DNA of 11,784 nt, taken from Flavobacteriaceae bacterium. GTDB taxonomy: Bacteria; Bacteroidota; Bacteroidia; Flavobacteriales; Flavobacteriaceae. Position 1 is the first letter of the stretch, and every line of letters starts with the position of its first letter. The position numbers were made by a program, and so were the translations under genes. Positions 7,596 to 11,784 of the stretch are shown here, piece after piece. Under the pieces are notes generated by a model. The model did no database searches. It was given only the letters and a program-made list of their open reading frames with translations, and had not been told where the DNA came from. Where the stretch lies: NCBI GenBank assembly GCA_003533785.1, contig DQCR01000031.1, positions 86,249 to 98,032 of the forward strand, given 5' to 3'.

Positions 7596-7733
7596 TTAAT
7601 TGGTAACCTCGAAAGATTCACAAGTAAATTTTTCACTCACAGCTACTTGATGAACTCCGCAAGTCTTGGTTTCTACATGAAGGTTATCGCAATTCACGCA
7701 ACTGTTACTTAGACTTAAATTTTCCATTTTCAT
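7596..7733 (-). CDS. Cys-rich small protein, 45 aa (putative metal-binding)
   Basis: A complete 45-codon frame from ATG 7733 (or ATG 7727, two codons later) to TAA at 7596. The protein has four Cys in a zinc-ribbon-like pattern: C12-x2-C15 (CVNC), C25 in TCGVH with His28, and C38 in FTCESF. This spacing could hold one Zn or Fe ion in a small knuckle. There is no signal peptide or membrane segment, so it is probably cytosolic. It is a self-contained unit with an exact TAnnTTTG box 13 nt upstream, an upstream dyad and a dedicated terminator, which makes a real gene likely despite its size. The family was not firmly recognised; function is unknown. Confidence 0.75.
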   Translation of the reverse strand: MKMENLSLSNSCVNCDNLHVETKTCGVHQVAVSEKFTCESFEVTN

Positions 7734-7745
7734 TTGTGTTTAAGC

Positions 7746-7797
7746 CAAAGGTAACACTTGTCTTTAAAATAAAAAACGTAAAACACTGTATTTCAGT
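7746..7797 (-). promoter_or_regulatory. Promoter box and dyad upstream of the Cys-rich gene
   Basis: On the minus strand TACCTTTG (7753-7746) matches the -7 consensus TAnnTTTG, which would give a very short leader of about 6 nt. No TTG stands at -33. About 40 nt further upstream is the dyad ACTG-N5-CAGT (7785-7797), at a distance suited to an activator replacing the -33 contact. Beyond it, 7798-7975 holds no gene that can be supported. Confidence 0.4.
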
Positions 7798-7975
7798 AAT
7801 ATGTAATTAGAATAATTTAAAATAACATCCATAACCCTACAAACTAAGAGAAAAATTCCAGCGTAAATAAACGGGTTCCTACCAGTAGTCGGATCTCAAT
7901 ACAAAACAGGCTACCATAAATACGTAAAAAAGAGGACAAACAAGGCCGTGAGATTGATTTTACTTTCACGAGAGG

Positions 7976-8007
7976 TAGTTAATTTTTAAGGGTTTAAAAA
8001 TTAACTA
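7976..8007. repeat. AT-rich hairpin over the end of the DUF4242 gene
   Basis: TAGTTAATTTTTAA (7976-7989) and TTAAAAATTAACTA (7994-8007) form a perfect 14-bp stem with a 4-nt loop. The right arm includes the stop codon of the DUF4242 gene. No U-run follows on the minus strand. It may stabilise the 3' end or work as a weak terminator. Confidence 0.5.
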
Positions 8008-8288
8008 ACAACCGAGGTGTTGTGTTTAATAACTATTGCTATTTCGGTGATTTCTGTAGCAACGCCTCCAGTTCTTTCGGCGTGTTCTTCGATCAGTCCT
8101 TTGGATTCTGCATTATACACGCAAAAGACATTATCTCCAGCAACATAACTCGTTTCTTGTTGAATCATCTTTCCCTCATTGCGCATTTCTTCTAGAACAG
8201 CCTCTGAAGCTTTACCCCCTTTATTCATTTCGTGTTTTGGTATAGAAGCCGCACCTTCCATTGCTCTACGGATCAAAAATTTTTTCAT
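8001..8288 (-). CDS. DUF4242 family protein (ferredoxin-like small protein)
   Basis: A 95-aa cytosolic protein with no signal peptide. It matches the DUF4242 pattern: a first strand FLIRRAMEGA, a helix through SEAVLEEM, then SYVAGDNVFCVYNA (47-60), helix LIEEHAERTGG (65-75) with the typical EHA, and a last strand ITEIAIVI (80-87). A characterised relative, SCO4226 of Streptomyces, is a nickel-binding protein with a ferredoxin-like fold. Whether metal binding holds here is an inference; His19 and His69 are possible ligands. Activity is otherwise unknown for the family. It has its own 150-nt upstream spacer without a clear promoter box and ends inside a perfect hairpin. Confidence 0.85.
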   Translation of the reverse strand: MKKFLIRRAMEGAASIPKHEMNKGGKASEAVLEEMRNEGKMIQQETSYVAGDNVFCVYNAESKGLIEEHAERTGGVATEITEIAIVIKHNTSVVS

Positions 8289-8465
8289 TAAAAATAGTTT
8301 ATGATTATGTATTAAAAATACGAAATATGGAATAAAGAGATGGTTTCATTTAAATAATATTTAGTCACAAAAAGGTTCCTGTAATAAGTTTTTGGTTCAG
8401 TCTAGAAGCGGTATTAAAATGAATTTCGATAGCAATTTTATCGTATATAAATGATTTTATTGTGA

Positions 8466-9200
8466 TTATGGACAAATCCCCCATATAGGATAATTGACCT
8501 CACTAAGTCCAGATCCCGTTGCAAAATTATCTGGTAGAGATTCAATATTTTGAACACACCATCCCGATAAATCTTGATTGAAAAATAGGGCCTCTCGGAA
8601 CATTCCATCCATGCTAGTCGCCTGGGAAGTGTTCCATCCACTAATATCTTGATTGAACGAAGAGGCTAAAGCAAAAAGATCGAGCATTTTAGTCACACTA
8701 CTGGTATCCCATCCACTAATATCTTGGTTAAAGGAGGTAGCGTTTTTAAACAAACTCCCCATATTATCCACCTGAGAAACATCCCATTGACTTAGGTCTT
8801 GATTGAAATCGGAAGCATCAAAAAACATTCCATCCATATTGGTCACGTTGGAAACATCCCAAAAGCCAATATTGGCGTTAAAGGAGTTGTTGTTGAAAAA
8901 GTTGGCAAATGGATTTGAGGTTCCAGACATATTGGTCACCAAGGTGGTGCATAAATTTATGTTCCCACTGTCCAGCTGTGCTTTGATCGTGCTATTATCC
9001 ACAGCCGTATAAATGGTTCCTTCAATTCTATCTTGATCGCCCACAGTGGCATTGGGACATTTACAAATTCCAGACTCAAAATACAGGTTCCCTGAATTTT
9101 GAAAGAAATCTTCAGTAGGAGAAGACATCACTTGCTTGTCTTTGCTTTCACCACAGGAGAATAGCATTTGGCACAATAAAAGGGTTAGGATTCTTTTCAT
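8466..9200 (-). CDS. BspA/DUF285-repeat lipoprotein
   Basis: A 244-aa surface or periplasmic lipoprotein. The signal peptide MKRILTLLLCQMLFSC ends in a lipobox LFSC, so Cys16 is the lipidated residue. After a linker rich in N, S and T with CKCP (46-49), a partial repeat (about 84-113) leads into four full 25-residue repeats beginning at Trp114, Trp139, Trp164 and Trp189. Each has the form W(D/N)(V/T)S...(N/K/S)M...LF..A..FNQD(L/I)SG. A last degenerate unit starts at Trp214 and ends in GICP. These are DUF285 (26-residue surface-protein) repeats, a leucine-rich-repeat-like solenoid known from Bacteroides/Tannerella BspA, Listeria and Mycoplasma, and usually linked to adhesion or protein binding. 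It is short, with no C-terminal type IX sorting domain. Its ligand is unknown. It stands alone as a transcript. Confidence 0.92.
   Translation of the reverse strand: MKRILTLLLCQMLFSCGESKDKQVMSSPTEDFFQNSGNLYFESGICKCPNATVGDQDRIEGTIYTAVDNSTIKAQLDSGNINLCTTLVTNMSGTSNPFANFFNNNSFNANIGFWDVSNVTNMDGMFFDASDFNQDLSQWDVSQVDNMGSLFKNATSFNQDISGWDTSSVTKMLDLFALASSFNQDISGWNTSQATSMDGMFREALFFNQDLSGWCVQNIESLPDNFATGSGLSEVNYPIWGICP
8562..8861 (-). repeat. Four 75-bp tandem coding repeats
   Basis: The four 25-residue DUF285 units of the lipoprotein gene recur at exactly 75-bp intervals. The segment for FNQD(L/I)S is the best conserved, with TCTTGATTGAA or TCTTGGTTAAA on the plus strand. Such repeats can gain or lose units by slippage or recombination. 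Confidence 0.85.
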
Positions 9201-9374
9201 AAATTTTTAATTTAAAGGCACAAGTAATATTTTGAGTAGGTCCCCCTACCTAGTCATTGGTATTGATTAAAGAAAGGATAAAAAATTGATTAAGGCCTTG
9301 ATTGAGGATTTGAATTGAGTTTGAGTTTTCAATCTAGGTGCCTTATTTCAAAACTTTACCCCAAGAGACTAGCC

Positions 9375-10310
9375 TTAATACAAAATGTCTTTTATTTGTC
9401 TCCAACGGATTAATTTTATATTTTTTTCTATCATAAGGTTTAAAAACGCTTGATCTTGAAGAACTTTAGCGTCCAAGCCCCGCCAAGCAGCGCCATAGGC
9501 TGGGTGATCAATAGTTACTGCCTTTAATTCATCATTATCGTATCCTAAGTGAACCAGTAGAACATTCAATCCGGGTTTAATATCCTCAATCACTTCGGAG
9601 TAAAACTTTTTCCAACTTGGATAATCGATTGGAGAGTCATCTGATTTTTGATATATTTTTTCTGCCCACACCAACTTAGAAGTATCAAATTTTGAGGCGT
9701 CAATTACTTCAATAATCGATTCAAATTCCTTGGAGAGCAATATGGGCAAGTTATGTTCATGGCCTACTTCAAAATAGGCTTGAACGATATCTGGCCGCAC
9801 CGTAACAGCCCCCATATGTGTGTCTAGGTGTGTTGGATCCAACCCATTGTCTACCGCATACTTAATTTGAGATTTTAGTTCTTTTTTGACATCCTGGTAG
9901 GTAGCGTTGCGTTTGATCCCTTTATTGGAGGCATAAAAGTGCCCTTGTTTATTAATCAAAGATTCTATTTCATCTTTAGATGCTATCCCAGACCATTTGT
10001 AGTTTTTCCATTCAGAAGTGAGGGTCAAATGCAATCCAAGATCATGGTTTGGGTTCGATTTAGCATATTCGGCAGCCTCTAAAAACCAAGGACAAGGAAC
10101 CATAACACTACCTGATGTAATTGACTTGGTTGAAAAACCGTCAAAACTAGCGCTGTTCACAGAATGAGCTACACCAATGTCATCGGCATGGATAATTAAT
10201 AATTTGGCATCTGAATCAAAACCTAGCTTTTGTGCTAAAGGTTTTTCTTTTTGGGCGACTCCAGACGCTGCGATAAATAACAAAGCAAATAGTATAAATA
10301 CTTTTTTCAT
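9375..10310 (-). CDS. Exported YdjC/ChbG-like carbohydrate deacetylase
   Basis: A 311-aa member of the YdjC/ChbG family, metal-dependent enzymes that remove N-acetyl groups from chito-oligosaccharides and related sugars. Metal and catalytic residues are in place: HADD (41-44, Asp43/Asp44), LGLHL (His94), PTHLDTHMG (His161 and His165) and LLVHLGYD (His254). An N-terminal signal peptide (MKKVFILFALLFIAASGVAQ) predicts export to the periplasm, unlike E. coli ChbG, which acts in the cytosol; it has no lipobox. The substrate is unknown: no chitinase, transporter or PTS gene lies alongside, so a role in envelope polysaccharide turnover is as plausible as nutrient use. The start is supported by the signal peptide. 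Just upstream a 7-bp hairpin (10311-10331) abuts the ATG. Confidence 0.9.
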   Translation of the reverse strand: MKKVFILFALLFIAASGVAQKEKPLAQKLGFDSDAKLLIIHADDIGVAHSVNSASFDGFSTKSITSGSVMVPCPWFLEAAEYAKSNPNHDLGLHLTLTSEWKNYKWSGIASKDEIESLINKQGHFYASNKGIKRNATYQDVKKELKSQIKYAVDNGLDPTHLDTHMGAVTVRPDIVQAYFEVGHEHNLPILLSKEFESIIEVIDASKFDTSKLVWAEKIYQKSDDSPIDYPSWKKFYSEVIEDIKPGLNVLLVHLGYDNDELKAVTIDHPAYGAAWRGLDAKVLQDQAFLNLMIEKNIKLIRWRQIKDILY

Positions 10311-10331
10311 TTTAGTTTGTTTTCAACTAAA
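10311..10331 (-). promoter_or_regulatory. Hairpin abutting the deacetylase start codon
   Basis: TTTAGTT (10311-10317) and AACTAAA (10325-10331) pair over a 7-nt loop directly before the ATG at 10310. In the mRNA this could limit ribosome access. It may also be chance in AT-rich DNA. Confidence 0.3.
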
Positions 10332-10449
10332 GCTACAAAAACGGTTTCATTTAAAGGCGACGAACCGCTTGCCTTGTGCGCTTAAATGGGATCAAGGCTC
10401 AACATCCCCTTTACAGTTTTTATTTAAATTGGGTTGAGTTATATCCTTT

Positions 10450-10944
10450 TTAGTTGGGATTGCAATCAACCGTCCCTACCCTATCCATAATGAAAATCAA
10501 TTCATTTTCAGCAACCAATGGATATGTTATGTAAAATTTTAATTGCCCCCCTACTACAGTCAGTCGACTTTCACCAGGCCAACTAAGGGGTGAAGATGAT
10601 TCCCCCAAAGCATCGTATGGTCTTTCCCAAACAATTTCATTTTGAGTGTGACTGACTAGCGTGAGCCCTTGGTCGCCTAGGGTAACCAAAGTCGTCTCAC
10701 AATTGGTGCCTGCTGTTAAAAAGGTATCTCCTGAATGCATCGCAAAGACTTCACCAAAATCCCAGATTTCACCATCACAATTGGGTGTATCACAATCTGC
10801 TCCCGAAGGTTGAGATGCCCCTCTAAGAACCCAACTTATTCCGTCATAATTGTCCAAAAAAAGTAGTGTTTGGCTGTCTTCATCTATATCAGACGAACAA
10901 CTAATAAACAATAATCCTAAAAAAAAGAATCGTAATTTCTTCAT
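10450..10944 (-). CDS. Small lipoprotein, lipocalin-like size (hypothetical)
   Basis: A 164-aa predicted lipoprotein: MKKLRFFFLGLLFISC is a type II signal peptide with lipidated Cys16, followed by SSDIDEDS, an acidic stretch like those that send Bacteroidetes lipoproteins to the surface. The mature part looks like all-beta structure: alternating strands such as GISWVLRGA, TTLVTLGD, LTLVSHT, RLTVVGGQLKFYITYPLV and ELIFIMDRV. It has additional Cys pairs (ADCDTPNCDG, TNCET, VDCNPN) that may form disulfides. Size and strand pattern recall lipocalin-like lipoproteins, but no family motif was recognised. It is separated from the deacetylase by 139 bp with no clear terminator, so shared transcription is possible. 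Confidence 0.8.
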   Translation of the reverse strand: MKKLRFFFLGLLFISCSSDIDEDSQTLLFLDNYDGISWVLRGASQPSGADCDTPNCDGEIWDFGEVFAMHSGDTFLTAGTNCETTLVTLGDQGLTLVSHTQNEIVWERPYDALGESSSPLSWPGESRLTVVGGQLKFYITYPLVAENELIFIMDRVGTVDCNPN

Positions 10945-11202
10945 TGGTTTATGATTTATTATTCCGAATACATTTATCTATTAATAATTTTAAGAATATA
11001 TTTCCCCCCTTTGTTTTCTATAAATTACTATTAATAGTTGTCGTGTAACAGGCTTCGCTAACTCCAACCAAATGCTTCATTTAAGATTGAAACTAAATAA
11101 CTGTTTTCAGCTGATCATTCTCGTTTTGTGGTTTTTAATCCTTTTTCCAAATGATTGGTGATTCAATAATTTCATTCAGTAGTCTAAGAATCTATACTAT
11201 GT

Positions 11203-11316
11203 TTATTGATTTTTTTTGGACTTTTTCTTAAACTGCCTCAAAACTATTTTGAAATAAAAAAAATTGTAGACTATAAAAATTATAATCCCAATAATAAACA
11301 TTGCCTTATTATTCAT
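11203..11316 (-). CDS. Tiny single-span membrane protein, 37 aa
   Basis: A 37-codon frame from ATG 11316 to TAA at 11203. It has a short N-terminus (MNNKA), one hydrophobic helix (about 6-21, MFIIGIIIFIVYNFFY) and a strongly basic tail (LRQFKKKSKKNQ), giving a predicted N-out/C-in bitopic peptide. It starts one nucleotide after the stop of the 57-aa membrane protein gene, which indicates translational coupling. Function is unknown; a partner or stabiliser of the upstream protein is the simplest idea. The tight junction and clean topology argue for a real gene. Confidence 0.6.
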   Translation of the reverse strand: MNNKAMFIIGIIIFIVYNFFYFKIVLRQFKKKSKKNQ

Positions 11317-11317
11317 A

Positions 11318-11491
11318 TCACTTATTGTCCTTTCTTCTTTGTCTGATCGCTATTGAAAAGCCCAGTATAGTGACCGGCCACAATCCAACATAAATACCCT
11401 CTAGTTCGTTTCCAGTAAACCATAAATAAACCGAATAAAGAAAGCTCAAAAATGCCAATATGATAGGGTAGTATGTTTCTAAAAATTTCAT
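11318..11491 (-). CDS. Small two-span membrane protein, 57 aa
   Basis: A 57-codon frame from ATG 11491 to TGA at 11318. Helix 1 covers about 6-26 (TYYPIILAFLSFLYSVYLWF), then a short polar loop TGNELEG (26-32), helix 2 about 33-49 (IYVGLWPVTILGFSIAI), and a basic end RQRRKDNK. The positive-inside rule puts the C-terminus in the cytosol. Membrane proteins of this kind occur in Flavobacteriia, but I know of no assigned role. It is the first gene of a two-gene unit with the 37-aa protein. No promoter box was found in the AT-rich spacer 11492-11679, which contains an 11-bp direct repeat (TGGTTATAAAT at 11636 and 11656). Confidence 0.72.
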   Translation of the reverse strand: MKFLETYYPIILAFLSFLYSVYLWFTGNELEGIYVGLWPVTILGFSIAIRQRRKDNK

Positions 11492-11635
11492 GGATATAGT
11501 TATTTTTATTCTAATATAGCTATAAGGGTCTACCTACAAAAATCTGATTTGTCTTATTTCTTTTTATATAACATAAAATTAATCCTAATCGGTATAAAGA
11601 GTCCCTCGCCCTCAATGATTAATAGAGATTAACAG

Positions 11636-11666
11636 TGGTTATAAATAATTGTAGTTGGTTATAAAT
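11636..11666. repeat. 11-bp direct repeat, 20-bp period
   Basis: TGGTTATAAAT occurs at 11636-11646 and again at 11656-11666. The two copies are two helical turns apart, between the tRNA terminator and the small membrane gene pair. This could be a pair of binding sites or chance in AT-rich sequence. Confidence 0.3.
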
Positions 11667-11679
11667 TAGAGTATTAAAC

Positions 11680-11708
11680 AAAAAAAGACCTCCCATCTGG
11701 GAAGCCTT
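11680..11708 (-). terminator. Intrinsic terminator after tRNA-Thr
   Basis: A 10-bp stem (11685-11694 with 11699-11708, two G-U pairs) with an ATCT loop is followed on the minus strand by a run of seven Us (A-run 11680-11686, partly within the stem). It begins 11 nt past the tRNA and should stop tRNA transcription before the small membrane genes. Confidence 0.85.
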
Positions 11709-11719
11709 TCTAATTCTTG

Positions 11720-11784
11720 AGCCAACGATGAGATTTGAACTCACGACCTCTTCCTTACCAAGGAAACGCTCTACCCCTGAGCTA
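11720..11784 (-). tRNA. tRNA-Thr (anticodon GGT), 5' end cut by the window
   Basis: The minus strand gives U8-A9, a D-arm GCTC...GAGC, an anticodon stem TTTCC/GGAAG around loop TTGGTAA (anticodon GGT, reading ACC and ACU), a T-arm GTGAG-TTCAAAT-CTCAT, the acceptor 3' strand CGTTGGC and a U discriminator at 11720. Only the first 7 acceptor nucleotides (expected GCCAACG) lie beyond the edge. CCA does not appear to be encoded in full. Confidence 0.93.

Noticed and set aside
7798..7975. Possible small gene between the Cys-rich gene and DUF4242
   Set aside because: Frames on both strands are broken by stops and no coding pattern or clear structure was found.
8438..8641. 67-codon minus-strand frame
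   Set aside because: It overlaps the end of the DUF285 lipoprotein in another frame and encodes no recognisable protein.
8562..8861. 75-bp spaced repeats as a CRISPR-like array
   Set aside because: They are in frame and encode 25-residue DUF285 units of a lipoprotein.
10177..10437. 86-codon open frame on the plus strand
   Set aside because: It overlaps the N-terminal half-kilobase of the deacetylase gene antisense, and its composition has no domain or signal; a shadow frame.
11072..11161. 29-codon plus-strand frame with a hydrophobic stretch (LIILVLWFLILF)
   Set aside because: It has no promoter, terminator or partner gene, and short hydrophobic frames are common in T-rich DNA.
11720..11784. 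tRNA-Thr as an integration site with att repeats
   Set aside because: I looked for a second copy of the tRNA 3' end near the tuf side of the interval and saw none; there is also no integrase gene.

Overview
The window looks like chromosome of a Flavobacteriia-type Bacteroidetes bacterium. Evidence: low GC with AT-rich spacers, starts lacking Shine-Dalgarno sequences, TAnnTTTG-like promoter boxes, EF-Tu and aconitase of flavobacterial type, short signal peptides beginning MKK, and several lipoproteins.

Left part (1-1546): tuf (EF-Tu) on the minus strand, followed by a compound hairpin at the left edge. It is preceded by a divergent AT-rich promoter region shared with the plus-strand genes. 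Plus-strand block (1547-5994): mitochondrial-type aconitase, then an Alg5-like GT2 glycosyltransferase and an ArnT/PMT_2-like GT39/GT83 membrane glycosyltransferase. The two glycosyltransferases overlap and probably act together, one charging a polyprenyl phosphate with a sugar and the other transferring the sugar from it. 

Right part (6224-11719), all minus strand: a line of small, separately punctuated genes. From left to right they are a 47-aa coiled-coil sORF, a run of RNA hairpins including two good terminators, an exported tandem alpha/beta-barrel protein, a 45-aa Cys-rich protein with its own terminator, a DUF4242 protein, a BspA/DUF285-repeat lipoprotein, an exported YdjC/ChbG-like deacetylase, an unrecognised lipoprotein, and a tightly coupled pair of tiny membrane proteins (57 and 37 aa). 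The right edge holds a tRNA-Thr(GGT) lacking only its first 7 nt, with a strong terminator behind it.

In many Bacteroidetes tRNA-Thr(GGT) lies directly upstream of tuf. Here both are on the same strand in the expected order but about 10.4 kb apart, so the interval looks like an insertion or rearrangement in a normally conserved locus. No transposase, integrase, CRISPR array or recognisable defence system is visible. The less described material is the set of very small proteins (45, 57, 37 and 47 aa) and the structured RNA region at 6430-6650.
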